64,000 nucleotides of DNA from Ancylobacter amanitiformis (GCF_030814815.1 NZ_JAUSVR010000009.1:124001-188000), one strand, 5' to 3'. Counted from the stretch's first letter, positions 53,101 through 63,865 are shown. Notes: generated from the sequence alone by a model not told the origin. Made by a program: numbers and translations.

Positions 53101-54543
53101 TCAGAGGAAATAGAGCCAGGTCAGCAGCGCGAAACACGGCAGCAGGAAGATGCCCGACCACGCCATGTAGCCGAAGAAGCTCGGCATCGCGACGCCGCGG
53201 CTCTTGGCGATGGCCAGCACCATGAAGTTCGGCGCGTTGCCGATATAGGTGAGCGCGCCCATGAACACCGCGCCGGCCGAAATCGCTTCCAGCGTCACCG
53301 CATGGGTGGTCATCAGCGCGGCCGGATCGCCTCCCGCCAGATTGAAGAACACCAGATAGGTCGGCGCATTGTCGAGGAAGCCGGAGAGCAGGCCGGTCAT
53401 CCAGAAATAGCCGGCATTGAACGGCTCGCCTCCCTCCTGGGTGACGAGGGCGACCAGCGGCGACAGCGCCCCGTCCGCCCCCGCCTTCAGGATGGCGATG
53501 ACCGGGATGATGGTGAGGAAGATCGCCGCGAACAGCTTGGCCACCTCGCGGATCGGCTCCCAGTCGAAGCCGTTGCGCTCGCGGATGAAGGCCGGCGTGA
53601 TCTTGAGCGAGACCAGGGCGAGCAGCACGAGCGCGACATCGCGCGCCACCGAGGGCAACGGCACATGGGTGCCGAGCACGTTGAACTCGATGCCCGGCTT
53701 CCACAGCGCGCTCATCAGGATGGCGGCGATCACGCCGCCCAGCAGCGGCAGGTTGCGCAAGCCCCGCAGCCCCAGCCGCTCGTCGCCCGGCGTCGGGTCG
53801 CGCTTGGCCGGCAGGTTGTCCTCCCGCCCGTAGAAATGCCGATCCAGCAGGTAGAAGGCCACGAGCAGGATCACCGCCACCACCGCCGTGTCGTGGAACA
53901 GGTGCTGCGTGGTCCAGAAGAAATCGACGCCCTTCAGGAAGCCGAGGAATAGCGGCGGATCGCCGAGCGGGGTGAGCGAGCCCCCGATATTCGACACCAG
54001 GAAGATGAAGAACACCACCGTATGCACATTGTGGCGCCGCTCGTCATTGGCGCGCAGCAGCGGGCGGATCAGCACCATCGAGGCCCCGGTGGTGCCGATG
54101 ACGCTCGCCAATACCGTGCCGATGGCGAGCAGGCCGGTATTCACCGCCGGGCTGCCCTTCAGATTGCCGGTCAGCAGGATGCCGCCGGAAATGGTGAACA
54201 GCGAGAATAGCAGGATGATGAAGGGGATGTATTCCAGCAGCCCCGCATGCGCGACCTCATAGACCGCGAGCCCCGCGCCCTGGACGGCGATGAACGGCGC
54301 GAGGAGGGTGAGCGCCCAGAACAGCGCGACCTTGCCATAATGGTGGTGCCAGAAATGCCCGGCCACCAGCGGAATCACCGCGATCGACAGCAGCATGCCG
54401 ACGAAGGGAATAGCCCACAGCAGCGACAGGCTGGCCCCGTCCAGCCCCATGCCGTCGGCGGCAGCGGCGGGCGTTGCCGCCAGCGCCAGGCCGAGCGCGG
54501 CGATCGGGAGAGAGGAAAGGGCGGCGGCTTTCGTCGTCGGCAT
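53101..54543 (-). CDS. nhaD: NhaD-type Na+/H+ antiporter
   Basis: This 480-residue ion-transporter-superfamily protein has a cleavable-looking N-terminus (MPTTKAAALSSLPIAALGLALA, ending AAAA) and about 12 hydrophobic helices. FLVSNIGGSLTPLGDPPLFLGFLKGVDFFW and the C-terminal LDNAPTYLVFFN and YIGNAPNFMVLAIAKSRGVAMPSFFGYM are typical of NhaD/arsenite-permease-like antiporters. It would export sodium in exchange for protons. The frame is open to 55293 across recR's antisense strand; ATG 54543 is the family start. Confidence 0.87.
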   Translation of the reverse strand: MPTTKAAALSSLPIAALGLALAATPAAAADGMGLDGASLSLLWAIPFVGMLLSIAVIPLVAGHFWHHHYGKVALFWALTLLAPFIAVQGAGLAVYEVAHAGLLEYIPFIILLFSLFTISGGILLTGNLKGSPAVNTGLLAIGTVLASVIGTTGASMVLIRPLLRANDERRHNVHTVVFFIFLVSNIGGSLTPLGDPPLFLGFLKGVDFFWTTQHLFHDTAVVAVILLVAFYLLDRHFYGREDNLPAKRDPTPGDERLGLRGLRNLPLLGGVIAAILMSALWKPGIEFNVLGTHVPLPSVARDVALVLLALVSLKITPAFIRERNGFDWEPIREVAKLFAAIFLTIIPVIAILKAGADGALSPLVALVTQEGGEPFNAGYFWMTGLLSGFLDNAPTYLVFFNLAGGDPAALMTTHAVTLEAISAGAVFMGALTYIGNAPNFMVLAIAKSRGVAMPSFFGYMAWSGIFLLPCFALLTWLYFL

Positions 54544-54768
54544 GACATCTCCCGTGGCGGCATCAAGTGGCCCTCCCCCGGTTAGCAACCCCCCTCCCGG
54601 GTGTCGAGAAAAACCGGGCGGCCCCGACCCGAAGGGGCCCTGCCGGGATCGCCATCGGCCCGACAAGCGCTGATGTGATGGAGCGCACGGGCCCGCCCGT
54701 GGCGCGGCGCCGCAGGCTGCGCTAGACCGGCATATTCCGCCGGCGCGCCTGCCGGCCGTGAGGACGCC

Positions 54769-55374
54769 ATGCCCCGTGCCGTTGCCGGCCCCGAGATCGA
54801 ACGCCTGATCCAGCTTCTCGCCCGCGTGCCGGGGCTCGGCCCCCGCTCGGCGCGGCGAGCGGCGCTGCACCTCATCAAGAAGCGCGAGCAGCTGATGGGC
54901 CCGCTGGCCAGCGCCTTCGAGGACGTGCTCGGCAAGATCGCGACCTGTCGGGTCTGCGGCAACATCGATGTGCGCGACCCGTGCTCGATCTGCACCGATG
55001 TGACGCGCGACCCCAACCTCCTCATCGTCGTCGCCGACGTGTCCGATCTCTGGGCGCTGGAACGGGCCGGCGCGCTCAACGCCCGCTATCATGTGCTCGG
55101 CGGCACGCTCTCCCCGCTCGATGGCATCGGGCCGGATGATCTCAACCTCGCCTCGCTGATCGCCCGCGCCCATGACGGCACGGTGCAGGAAGTGCTGCTG
55201 GCGCTGGGCGCCACCGTCGACGGGCAGACCACTGCCCATTACATCACCGAGCTGCTGCGCGATTGCGGCGTGCGCGTCACCCGCCTCGCCCATGGCGTAC
55301 CGGTGGGCGGCGAGCTGGAATATCTCGACGAGGGCACGCTGTCGGCGGCCATCAAGTCGCGCACCAGCCTCTGA
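54769..55374 (+). CDS. recR: Recombination mediator RecR
   Basis: This 201-residue protein has an N-terminal helix-hairpin-helix ([19 protein letters not shown]), a zinc finger [16 protein letters not shown], a Toprim domain ([29 protein letters not shown]) and a C-terminal Walker-B-like region [25 protein letters not shown]. With RecO/RecF it loads RecA on gapped DNA. Usual partners dnaX and ybaB, often just upstream, are absent: the upstream 225 bases hold no gene and the nhaD gene is divergent. The stop is six bases from the convergent ampG stop. Confidence 0.96.
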   Translation: MPRAVAGPEIERLIQLLARVPGLGPRSARRAALHLIKKREQLMGPLASAFEDVLGKIATCRVCGNIDVRDPCSICTDVTRDPNLLIVVADVSDLWALERAGALNARYHVLGGTLSPLDGIGPDDLNLASLIARAHDGTVQEVLLALGATVDGQTTAHYITELLRDCGVRVTRLAHGVPVGGELEYLDEGTLSAAIKSRTSL

Positions 55375-55380
55375 GGGCGT

Positions 55381-56739
55381 TCAGGGCTTGCGCGCCGCCA
55401 GCTCGCGGAAATGCCCGCGCGCCTGCAGATAGGCGAGGATGCCGAGCCCCGGCACGGCCGCCAGCGCGGTCACCGCGAAAAACACCATCCACCCTGTCTG
55501 CGCCGCCACGAAACCGGCGGTGGAGGCCAGGAAGGTGCGCCCCACCGCCGCCAGCGCGGTGAGCAGCGCATATTGCGTGGCGGTGTGCGCCCGGTCGCCG
55601 CACAGCGCCGAGATATAGGCGACGAAGATCACCGTGCCGATGGCGCCGGTGAAATTCTCGACGATGATGGTCAGCGTCAGCGCGCCGAGATCGACGCCCA
55701 TCCAGGCCTGCCAGGAAAACACCAGGTTCGACGCCATCTGCAGGATACCGGCGATCCACAGGCTGGTCACCAGCGGCAGCGCCCGGGCGATCAGCCCGCC
55801 GGCAAAGCCGCCCAGCAGCGCGGCGGCGAAGCCCACGCCCTTGACGATGCCGGCATAGGCCGCCTTGTCGAAGCCGATATCGATGACGAAGGCGCCGGTC
55901 AGCACCCCGGCAAAGGCATCGCAGAACTTGAAGAACACCACGAAGCCGAGCACGGCGACCGCGCTGCGGCGCGAGAAGAACTCGCCGAAGGCGCCGACCG
56001 CCGTCTCGCCGATGCGCGCGAACACGCCCACGTCATGGGAAATCACCGGCCCGCCGGCCGGCTCCCGCGCCAGCAGCGTGGCGAAGAAGCCGACGCTCAC
56101 CATCAGCGCGGCGGCGATGTAGCCATAGGCCCACACATCCGCGCGCGCGACGCCGATCGCCTCGAACCACGCCACCAGCAGCACGACGCCGGCGCCCGAG
56201 GCCAGCATACCCACGCGATAGGCCGCGACATAGCCGGCCATGCCGGCCGCCTGCTCGCGCGTCTCCAGGCTCTCGACGCGGAAAGCGTCCACCACGATGT
56301 CCTGCGTCGCCGAGGCGCAGGCCACGAGGAACGCCCCGAGCGCGACATGCCAGGGCGACAATACCGGGTCCTGGAAGCCCAGCCACACGACGGCGAGCGC
56401 CAGCAGCCCCTGCGTGAACACCAGCCAGCCCCGCCGGCGCCCCAGCCAGCGCCCGAGCAGCGGCACGTCCAGCGCATCGACCAGCGGCGCCCAGATGAAC
56501 TTGAAATTGTAGGGAACGCCGACCAGCGCGAACAGCCCGATCGTGGTGAGGTTCACCTTGGCTTCCGCCATCCAGATAGTCAGCGTCGCGCCGGAGAGCG
56601 CCAGCGGCAGGCCGGAGGAAAAGCCGAGCAGGATGACGATGAGCACGCGCGGGCGCAGATAAACCGCGAGGCTGGCGAGCAAGCCATCCTCGGCATCCGG
56701 GGCCCGCGGTGGGGCGGCATCCTTGGCGGCCTCGGTCAT
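55381..56739 (-). CDS. ampG: AmpG-type muropeptide permease (MFS)
   Basis: This 452-residue MFS protein has about 12-14 helices and AmpG hallmarks: GFSSGLPLALSGATLTIWMAEA, GLFALVGVPYNFKFIWAPLVDALD and ACASATQDIVVDAFRVE. AmpG imports GlcNAc-anhydro-muropeptides in peptidoglycan recycling and beta-lactamase induction. It is on the same strand as, and 108 bp after, the transglutaminase/ATP-grasp operon, so co-transcription is possible but unproved. N-terminal residues 1-25 are Pro/Ala-rich and cytoplasmic. Confidence 0.9.
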   Translation of the reverse strand: MTEAAKDAAPPRAPDAEDGLLASLAVYLRPRVLIVILLGFSSGLPLALSGATLTIWMAEAKVNLTTIGLFALVGVPYNFKFIWAPLVDALDVPLLGRWLGRRRGWLVFTQGLLALAVVWLGFQDPVLSPWHVALGAFLVACASATQDIVVDAFRVESLETREQAAGMAGYVAAYRVGMLASGAGVVLLVAWFEAIGVARADVWAYGYIAAALMVSVGFFATLLAREPAGGPVISHDVGVFARIGETAVGAFGEFFSRRSAVAVLGFVVFFKFCDAFAGVLTGAFVIDIGFDKAAYAGIVKGVGFAAALLGGFAGGLIARALPLVTSLWIAGILQMASNLVFSWQAWMGVDLGALTLTIIVENFTGAIGTVIFVAYISALCGDRAHTATQYALLTALAAVGRTFLASTAGFVAAQTGWMVFFAVTALAAVPGLGILAYLQARGHFRELAARKP

Positions 56740-56847
56740 GGGTCGGTCGTGCCCCCGTTGATCCCCGCGCCGAATCGCGTGGCGACGCGAGCGTTGTTCC
56801 TAACCCGGCCGGCCGGTCCTGTCGCGACGGCGCGTCCGTCCGGCGCG

Positions 56848-57759
56848 TCAGTCCGGCTCGAGCTCGCGGGCGGGCGGGGCCTCGGGCATCGGGATGACGT
56901 CGACCTCGACCGAGAGCTTCTGCTTGCCCGAGCCGATCAGCACGCCGCCGATCGGCGCCACGTCGCTATAATCGCGGCCATTGGCCAGCACGACATGGTC
57001 GGTGGCGACGATCAGCGCATTGGTCGGATCGAGCCCCTGCCAGCCATCCTCTTCCCCGCACCACACCGACACCCAGGCGTGGGTCGCATCCGCGCCCTGC
57101 AGCCGCTCCTTGCCGGGCGGCGGCTCGGTGCGCAGGAAGCCCGAGACATAGGCGGCCGGCAGGCCGAGCCCGCGCAGCCCGGCGATCATGATATGGGCGA
57201 AGTCCTGGCACACGCCGGCCCGCAGGTTGAACGCCTCCAGCGCCGGCGTGGTGACGTCCGTCGCGCGCGGATCATAGGTGAATTCCTCGTAGATCCGGCG
57301 CATCAGGTCGATGGCGCCGGCCAGCATCGGCCGGCCGGGCGGGAAGCTCTTCGCGGTCCATTCGGTGATGGCCGGGCTCAGCGGCACGGCGGGGCTGGGA
57401 AACATGTGGTGCGCCGGCGAATGGGGGCCGGGATCGAGGCAGGACGACGACGCCTCGCGCACCGCCTCCCAGGCGGGCGAGGCGGCGGGATCGAGCGCCG
57501 GGCCGGCCGTCACCTCCACCCGCGCCCGCGTGCGCACCCGGAATTGGGTATGCGGCGTCTCGATGCGGATATGCACCACCGTATTGCCGAAGAAATCGCG
57601 CGTTTCGATCCACTCCACCGGCTCGGGCTCGACGGCGAAATGGCTCGCCACCACCCGCTGGCCCGGACGGGCGACCGGCACCATGCGCACCACATGGCGG
57701 GCGACCGGCACGGCATGGGCATAGGAATAGGCCGTGGTCTGGTGAATGTCGTAGATCAT
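56848..57759 (-). CDS. Transglutaminase-like protein (operon gene 3)
   Basis: This 303-residue protein has an N-terminal beta domain (MIYDIHQTTAYSYAHAVPVARH, RMVPVARPGQRV) and a transglutaminase-core protease fold with Cys in RAGVCQDFAHIMI, His in ATHAWVSVWC and Asp in GLDPTN. The triad is complete. Such proteins may act as peptidases or as amide-forming enzymes rather than true transglutaminases. It starts 10 bp after the ATP-grasp gene and completes the three-gene set. No signal peptide is visible, so a cytosolic role is likely. Confidence 0.92.
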   Translation of the reverse strand: MIYDIHQTTAYSYAHAVPVARHVVRMVPVARPGQRVVASHFAVEPEPVEWIETRDFFGNTVVHIRIETPHTQFRVRTRARVEVTAGPALDPAASPAWEAVREASSSCLDPGPHSPAHHMFPSPAVPLSPAITEWTAKSFPPGRPMLAGAIDLMRRIYEEFTYDPRATDVTTPALEAFNLRAGVCQDFAHIMIAGLRGLGLPAAYVSGFLRTEPPPGKERLQGADATHAWVSVWCGEEDGWQGLDPTNALIVATDHVVLANGRDYSDVAPIGGVLIGSGKQKLSVEVDVIPMPEAPPARELEPD

Positions 57760-57769
57760 GGCGCCCGCC

Positions 57770-60283
57770 TCACGACACCAGATCCCACGGCGTTTCCACC
57801 GGCTGGCGATGGATGAAATAGCGCTCGGCGACGTCGTTCGACAGTTCCATCAGCTGGCCCTCGATCTCGCGCAGGCGCGCGTCGTCGAAGTCGAGCGCGT
57901 CGAACGCCCGCATCGAGGCGACGAGGCGGGCGGCGAGCCGCTCCTCGGGCGGGGGCGGCTCATCCCCCAGATGACCCGGCAACTGGTCGAGATGCGCCAT
58001 GATGGCGTCGATCTGGTAGGCCAGCGAGCGCGGATTGACCGATTCCAGCAGCACAAGGTCGAGCACCGGCGCGCGGCTCTCCACCATCACATAGCGCGAG
58101 CGGTAGGTGATCTGGCTGTCGCACAGTTCCAGCAGCACATCGAGCGCGCCGGCGGTGGGCGCTTCGCCGGCCAGCGTGCGGGCGAAGCGGCAGGTGGCGA
58201 TGGCACGCTCGATGCGCCGGCCGAGATCGAGAAAGCGCCAGCCGGCGAGGCGGTTCATGTTTTCCGAGGCAAGGCCGGAAAAGGCGGCGAGCGCGCGCAG
58301 CGCCCGGTCGGAGCGCTCATAGGCGTCCGGCTCCGCGCTGGCGGCGGGCACCGGCTCGGCCATCATCAGCGACAGGTCGGCCAGGGTGCGCCAGGCATCC
58401 GGCGACAGGCGGTCGCGAATGACCGAGGCGGTATGGCGTGCCGCCTCGATGATGTTGGGCAGCGAGCCGTGGAGGTCGCGGCGGGACAGCGCGGCCAGCG
58501 CATGCCGCGCCGGCTTGGTGGTGGCGAGGTCCGCCGGCATCGCGCCCCAGAGCTGGAGCAGGCTCACCAGCCCGCCGAGCGAGGAACCCCCGCCCTCCAG
58601 CGAGGAGGACAGCCGGCCCATCAGCGTGCGCAGCAGCCGCAGCGTCGTCTCGGCCCGCTCGATATAGCGCCCGAGCCAGAAGAAATTATCCGCCGCCCGG
58701 CTCGGCAGCGGCCCGGTCTGGCGCTTGATCTCCACCCGGTCCACCGCCGGCAGCAGCGAGGTCTGCTCGGTCGGGCCGGCGTCGAGCACCCACACATCCG
58801 CCGAGCGGCCGCCGCTCTGCATGGTGACGGCGCGCGCGTCCAGGCTGTCGGACACCCGGCAGAAGCCGCCGGGCATCACCTTCCAGCCGGTCTCGGTCGC
58901 GGTGAGGAAGATGCGCAGGATGAACGGGCGCGGCTCCAGCTTGCCATTGCGCCACACCGGCATGGTCGACAGGCGCGCCGCCTCCTGGCCGACGAAGTCG
59001 ACCCCGCGCGCGCGGATCGCCGCCTTGATGCGGGCACGGTGGGCACGGTCGAGATCGGCGCCGATCACCGAGCCCTTGTCGAGCAGGCCGGGCAGCGTGC
59101 GCTGGAAGGCCGGCGAGATGACGAGGTCCTCGAAACTGTCGAGCACGCGTTCGCGCTCGGCTTTCTGGCCGCACCACCAGGTGGCGACATTGGGCAGGAT
59201 AGGCGCCTCGCCCAGCACGCGCTGGCCGAGCTTGGGCAGGAAGCCCATCAGCGCGGGCGCCTCCACCACGCCGACGCCGACGGCGTTCACCACCGCCACC
59301 CCGCCCGAGCGGATGGCCTGCACCAGCCCGGGAATGCCGAGCCGCGACCGCGGATTGAGCTCCAGCGGATCGGCATAATCGGAATCGAGGCGGCGCAGCA
59401 GTACGTCCACCCGCTTGAGCCCGGCCACCGTGCGCACGAACACCACATTGTCGCGCACCGTGAGGTCCTCGCCCTCCAGCAGCACGAAGCCGAGATAGCG
59501 CGCGAGATAGGCGTGCTCGAAATAGGTCTCGTTCAGCGGGCCGGGCGTGAGCAGCCCCACCCGCCCCTCGCCCGAGCGGTCCAGCCGAGTCAGCCCCGCC
59601 CGCATCGCCTGGAAGTAGCTCGCCAGCCGCACCACGTTGAGCGAGCGGGCAAGATCGGGCAGCGCCCGGCCGATGGCGATGCGGTTCTCCAGCGCATATC
59701 CCGCCCCGGATGGCGACTGGGTGCGATCCGACACCACCCACCAGCTCCCGTCCGGGCCGCGCCCGACATCGGCGGCATAGATACGCAGAAAGGTGCCGCC
59801 ATTCGGGTCGACGCCGACCATCGGACGCAGGAAATCCGGCGAGCCGGCGATGGCCGCCGCCGGCAGCGCGCCCGAGCGCACCAGCTGGCCATCGCCATAG
59901 ATATCCGCCAGCACCGCCTCGACCAGCTGGGCGCGCTGGATCAGCCCGCGCTCCAGCGCCTGCCATTCGCGCTCGTCGATGACGAGCGGCAGATGCGACA
60001 GCGGCCAGGGGCGCTCGCCGCCATTGGGATCGTCATAGACGCGGTAGAACACACCGGAGCGGTAAAGGTGTCGGTCGGCCGCCTGGAAGCGGCGATTGAC
60101 CTCCTCCACCCCCATCTCGGCGAGCGCGGCGAGCATGGAATGCCAGTGCGCGCGCGGGTACCCCTCGGCATCCACGAGTTCGTCGTGCACGCCGGGCAGC
60201 GTCTTGTACCCCGCCAACAGCGCCTCGACCGCCTCTTCCTCGAAGCGGCGTGTGCGCGCCTGTGGCTCACTGCGTCTGGGCAT
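57770..60283 (-). CDS. Circularly permuted ATP-grasp fused to alpha-E domain
   Basis: This 837-residue fusion has a circularly permuted ATP-grasp domain in the first ~480 residues (VNRRFQAADRHLYRSGVFYRVYDD, GGTFLRIYAADVGRGPDGSWWVVSDRTQSPSG, ENRIAIGRALPDL, GLLTPGPLNETYFEHAYLARYLG). An alpha-helical alpha-E domain occupies about 500-837 (NFFWLGRYIERAETTLRLL, RYVMVESRAPVLDLVLLE). ATP-grasp enzymes join carboxylates to amines through acylphosphates, so a peptide-bond-forming role is expected. The two domains are often separate genes; here they are fused. It is between two transglutaminase-type genes. Confidence 0.93.
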   Translation of the reverse strand: MPRRSEPQARTRRFEEEAVEALLAGYKTLPGVHDELVDAEGYPRAHWHSMLAALAEMGVEEVNRRFQAADRHLYRSGVFYRVYDDPNGGERPWPLSHLPLVIDEREWQALERGLIQRAQLVEAVLADIYGDGQLVRSGALPAAAIAGSPDFLRPMVGVDPNGGTFLRIYAADVGRGPDGSWWVVSDRTQSPSGAGYALENRIAIGRALPDLARSLNVVRLASYFQAMRAGLTRLDRSGEGRVGLLTPGPLNETYFEHAYLARYLGFVLLEGEDLTVRDNVVFVRTVAGLKRVDVLLRRLDSDYADPLELNPRSRLGIPGLVQAIRSGGVAVVNAVGVGVVEAPALMGFLPKLGQRVLGEAPILPNVATWWCGQKAERERVLDSFEDLVISPAFQRTLPGLLDKGSVIGADLDRAHRARIKAAIRARGVDFVGQEAARLSTMPVWRNGKLEPRPFILRIFLTATETGWKVMPGGFCRVSDSLDARAVTMQSGGRSADVWVLDAGPTEQTSLLPAVDRVEIKRQTGPLPSRAADNFFWLGRYIERAETTLRLLRTLMGRLSSSLEGGGSSLGGLVSLLQLWGAMPADLATTKPARHALAALSRRDLHGSLPNIIEAARHTASVIRDRLSPDAWRTLADLSLMMAEPVPAASAEPDAYERSDRALRALAAFSGLASENMNRLAGWRFLDLGRRIERAIATCRFARTLAGEAPTAGALDVLLELCDSQITYRSRYVMVESRAPVLDLVLLESVNPRSLAYQIDAIMAHLDQLPGHLGDEPPPPEERLAARLVASMRAFDALDFDDARLREIEGQLMELSNDVAERYFIHRQPVETPWDLVS

Positions 60284-60388
60284 GCCAACCTCTATGCGCG
60301 CCCGAGACCCTGCGAGGCAACCCGCCCGTGACCGCGCCGGCGTCGCGGTCCACCGCTCGATGCGCGCGGGCTCCCTCCATCGCCCGGG

Positions 60389-63300
60389 TCAGACCCGGGC
60401 CGGTCGTCGGAGGTCGAGCGTGGCCGGGAACTCCGACGACGGCTCCTCGGGCGGCACGAACAGATAGCCCGGCGTGTGGCCATAATCCTGGAAGCGCGCC
60501 AGACGGCGCGCCTGCGCCTCGTAGGAATTCACCGGGAACGTGTCGTAGTTCCGCCCGCCCGGATGCGCCACATGGTAGACGCAGCCGCCCAGCGAGCGGT
60601 TGGACCACAGGTCGACGATATCGAAGGTCAGCGGCGCGTGCACCGGAATGGTGGGGTGCAGGCCCGAGGCCGGCTGCCACGCCTTGAAGCGCACGCCGGC
60701 GACGAACTCGCTGAACCGCCCGGTGGGCCCCAGCGGCAGGCGCCGGCCGTTGCAGGTGATGATATGGCGGATCGGGTTCAGCCCCTCCACCTTCACCTGC
60801 AGGCGCTCGACCGAGGAATCGACGAAGCGCACCGTGCCGCCGACCGCCCCTTCCTCGCCCAGCACATGCCACGGTTCCAGCGCCTGGCGCAGTTCCAGCG
60901 TCACGCCGCCATGCTCGACCTGGCCGAAATAGGGGAAGCGGAACTCGCGCTGCGCCTCGAACCAGCTCGGATCGACCCGGTAGCCGGCACGGCCGAGATC
61001 GTGCAGCACATCGAGGAAATCGGCCCACACGAAATGCGGCAGCATGAAGCGGTCATGCAGCGCCGTGCCCCAGCGGGCCAGCGGGCCCTCCTGCGGTTCG
61101 CGCCAGAACCAGGCGATGAGCGCGCGCAGCAGCAATTGCTGGGCGAGGCTCATGCGCCAGTCCGGCGGCATCTCGAACGAGCGGAATTCGACAAGCCCCA
61201 GCCGGCCGGTCGGCCCGTCCGGCGAGAACAGCTTGTCGATGCAGATTTCCGAGCGGTGCGTGTTGCCGGTGACGTCGGTCAGCAGATTGCGGAACAGCCG
61301 GTCGACCAGCCAGGGCGGGGGCGTCTGCCCCTTGCCCGGCGCCGGCACGTTGGCCATGGCGATTTCGAGTTCGTAGAGCGAATCGTGCCGCGCCTCGTCG
61401 ATGCGCGGCGCCTGGCTGGTCGGGCCGATGAACAGGCCCGAGAACAGGAAGGACAGCGAGGGGTGCCGCTGCCAGTAGGTCACCAGGCTCTTGAGCAGGT
61501 CCGGCCGGCGCAGGAACGGGCTGTCCGCCGGCGTGGCGCCGCCCACCACCACATGATTGCCGCCGCCGGTGCCGGTGTGGCGCCCATCCACCATGAACTT
61601 CTCGGTGCCGAGCCGCGACAGCCGCGCTTCCTCATAGAGGTCGCGGGTGATCTCGACGCAGGTCTTCCAGTTCGCGGCCGGGTGAACGTTCACCTCGATC
61701 ACGCCGGGATCGGGCGCGACGCGGATGACGTTGAGCCGCGGATCGACCGGGGGCGTGTAGCCCTCGATATGTACCGGCATGCCGAGATCGCCCGCCGTCA
61801 CCTCGATGGCGGCGAGCAGTTCGAGATAGTCCTCCAGTCGCTCGGTCGGCGGCATGAAGACGCAGAGCCGGCCATCGCGCGGCTCGATCGTCAGCGCCGT
61901 GCGCACCGCGCCGGTGCCGGTCAGCACCTGGTCGACCTGCTCGGTATGGCCGTCCTCGGTCGAGGTGCGGCGATAGAGCTGGTGCAGCGTCTCGACATCC
62001 GGCAACTCGCCGGTGATCGTCATGGGGTCGGCGGGATTGACGTAAGGGTACGCCGCGGGCGGCACCCAGGGCAGCGCGGCCAGCGGCAGGCGGAAGCCGA
62101 CCGGCGAATCGCCCGGCATGAGGAACAGCTTGCCGCGCCGGAAACGCCATTTCTCGCTGACCCAGCCGCGCTGCGCCCGCGCCTGCCAGCGCTGCACCGG
62201 CAGCACATAGCCGGTCGGCCGGCCAAGGCCGCGCTCGAACACGCGCGCGATCCGCGCGCGGTCCTCCGGGCTCTCCAGCTTGGAATCCAGCGGATCCACG
62301 TTCACCGGCAGGTCGCCCTCCTTGAGGATCCAGTGGGCGGGATCCTCATAGGCGGGTTCGACATAGCCGGGCGCGAGGCCGAGGCGCTCGGCGAGGCCCT
62401 CGGTGAAGACGCGCGCCTCTTCCGGCCCCGCGCCGGCGAGATTCTCGGTGGCGATCAGGTTGGGATCGCGCCAGATCGGCCGGCCGTCCTTGCGCCAGTA
62501 GAGCGAGAAGGTCCAGCGCGGCAGGCTCTCGCCGGGATACCACTTGCCCTGGCCGTAATGCATCATGCCGCCGGGAGCGAAGCGCCGGCGCAGGCGGCGG
62601 ATCAGGTCGTCGGCGCGCATGCGCTTGGTGGGGCCGACGGCGGAGGTGTTCCACTCCGCACCCTGGTAGTCGTCGATCGAGATGAAAGTCGGCTCGCCGC
62701 CCATGGTGAGGCGCACATCCTGCGCGGCGAGGTCGGCGTCGACCTTGTCGCCGAGCGCGTCCAGCGCCGCCCAGGCGTCATCCGAGAAGGGCAGCGTGAC
62801 CCTCGGCTTCTCCGCCACGCGCGTCACGCGCATGATGAAGTCGAACTCGGTCGTGGTGTCCTCGGTGGCCGTGTAGCCGCCGGTGATGGCGGCGGCGGAG
62901 GTGTAGTTCGGGGTGGCGCAGAGCGGCAGGTGGCTCTCGCCGCACAGAAGGCCCGAAGTGGGGTCGAGGCCGATCCAGCCGGCGCCGGGCAGGTAGACCT
63001 CGCACCAGGCGTGCAGGTCGGTGAAGTCGACCTCCGTGCCGGTCGGCCCGTCCAGCGCCTTCACGTCGGGCTTGAGCTGGACGAGGTAGCCGGAGACGAA
63101 GCGCGCGGCAAGGCCGAGCCGGCGCAGGACCTGCACCAGCAGCCAGCCGGAATCGCGGCAGGAGCCCGAGGCCAGCGCCAGCGTCTCGTCGGGCTTCTGC
63201 ACGCCCGGCTCCAGGCGGATGAGGTAGCCGACCTTCTGTTGCAGCGTGCGGTTCAGTTCGACCAGGAAGTCGATCGTGGTGATCGGGCCGCTCGGCCGCA

Positions 63301-63700
63301 CCTGCTCGACATAGGCATCGAGCAGCGGACCGCCTTCCTCCAGTTCGAGATAGGGAATGAGTTCCTTTGCCAGATCCGGGGGATAGGCGAAGGGGAAGCC
63401 CTCGGCGAATTCCTCGATGAAGAAATCGAACGGATTATAGACCGTCATGTCCGCGATGAGGTCGACCTCGACGCGGAACTCGGTGGTCGGCTCGGGGAAG
63501 ACGAAGCGCGCCATCCAGTTGCCGAACGGGTCCTGCTGCCAGTTCACGAAGTGGTTCGACGGCGTGACCTTGAGCGAATAGCTCTTCACCGGGGTCCGGC
63601 AATGGGGCGCGGGACGCAGACGGATGATCTGGGGCCCCAGCGTGACCGGCCGATCATACTTGTAGGCCGTGACGTGATGCAGGCTGGCAAAGATTGTCAT
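60389..63700 (-). CDS. Transglutaminase-DUF2126 fusion protein (operon gene 1)
   Basis: This 1103-residue protein has an N-terminal transglutaminase module (residues 1-300). It starts [19 protein letters not shown] and has Cys in [16 protein letters not shown], His in DLHAWCEVY and Asp in IGLDPTSG. A large DUF2126 region follows (about 340-1090), with [23 protein letters not shown]-like [28 protein letters not shown] and [19 protein letters not shown]2126 resembles glutamate-cysteine-ligase/COOH-NH2 ligase folds. The frame is open to 63808 but ATG 63700 is the family start. It leads the three-gene operon, 105 bp before the ATP-grasp gene. Confidence 0.93.
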   Translation of the reverse strand: MTIFASLHHVTAYKYDRPVTLGPQIIRLRPAPHCRTPVKSYSLKVTPSNHFVNWQQDPFGNWMARFVFPEPTTEFRVEVDLIADMTVYNPFDFFIEEFAEGFPFAYPPDLAKELIPYLELEEGGPLLDAYVEQVRPSGPITTIDFLVELNRTLQQKVGYLIRLEPGVQKPDETLALASGSCRDSGWLLVQVLRRLGLAARFVSGYLVQLKPDVKALDGPTGTEVDFTDLHAWCEVYLPGAGWIGLDPTSGLLCGESHLPLCATPNYTSAAAITGGYTATEDTTTEFDFIMRVTRVAEKPRVTLPFSDDAWAALDALGDKVDADLAAQDVRLTMGGEPTFISIDDYQGAEWNTSAVGPTKRMRADDLIRRLRRRFAPGGMMHYGQGKWYPGESLPRWTFSLYWRKDGRPIWRDPNLIATENLAGAGPEEARVFTEGLAERLGLAPGYVEPAYEDPAHWILKEGDLPVNVDPLDSKLESPEDRARIARVFERGLGRPTGYVLPVQRWQARAQRGWVSEKWRFRRGKLFLMPGDSPVGFRLPLAALPWVPPAAYPYVNPADPMTITGELPDVETLHQLYRRTSTEDGHTEQVDQVLTGTGAVRTALTIEPRDGRLCVFMPPTERLEDYLELLAAIEVTAGDLGMPVHIEGYTPPVDPRLNVIRVAPDPGVIEVNVHPAANWKTCVEITRDLYEEARLSRLGTEKFMVDGRHTGTGGGNHVVVGGATPADSPFLRRPDLLKSLVTYWQRHPSLSFLFSGLFIGPTSQAPRIDEARHDSLYELEIAMANVPAPGKGQTPPPWLVDRLFRNLLTDVTGNTHRSEICIDKLFSPDGPTGRLGLVEFRSFEMPPDWRMSLAQQLLLRALIAWFWREPQEGPLARWGTALHDRFMLPHFVWADFLDVLHDLGRAGYRVDPSWFEAQREFRFPYFGQVEHGGVTLELRQALEPWHVLGEEGAVGGTVRFVDSSVERLQVKVEGLNPIRHIITCNGRRLPLGPTGRFSEFVAGVRFKAWQPASGLHPTIPVHAPLTFDIVDLWSNRSLGGCVYHVAHPGGRNYDTFPVNSYEAQARRLARFQDYGHTPGYLFVPPEEPSSEFPATLDLRRPARV

Positions 63701-63865
63701 AGGCACCAACTGGACAAGGAACCCCGAGCGGACGGACGGTCGCCCGCCCGTACGATGGCAGATTGTGGACGGAAGGGAACGCACGAATCGTGCCGCGCGA
63801 CACTCCACCGGCAGGCCCGGCCCACGACGTTGCGCGAGGGAGCCAGGCTGCCGGCAAAATGACGC

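Noticed and set aside
54544-54768. Possible 4.5S RNA gene upstream of recR
   Set aside because: The conserved GGAAGCAGCC-type core expected in the RNA is not present; the hairpins seen are ordinary for GC-rich DNA.
57758-60331. A plus-strand open frame of about 857 codons opposite the ATP-grasp gene
   Set aside because: Same antisense artefact; the minus-strand gene has all expected motifs and its neighbours are on that strand.
60476-63862. A plus-strand open frame of about 1128 codons opposite the DUF2126 gene
   Set aside because: No domain is recognisable, composition is Arg/Gly/Val-rich, and the opposite strand holds a complete family protein.
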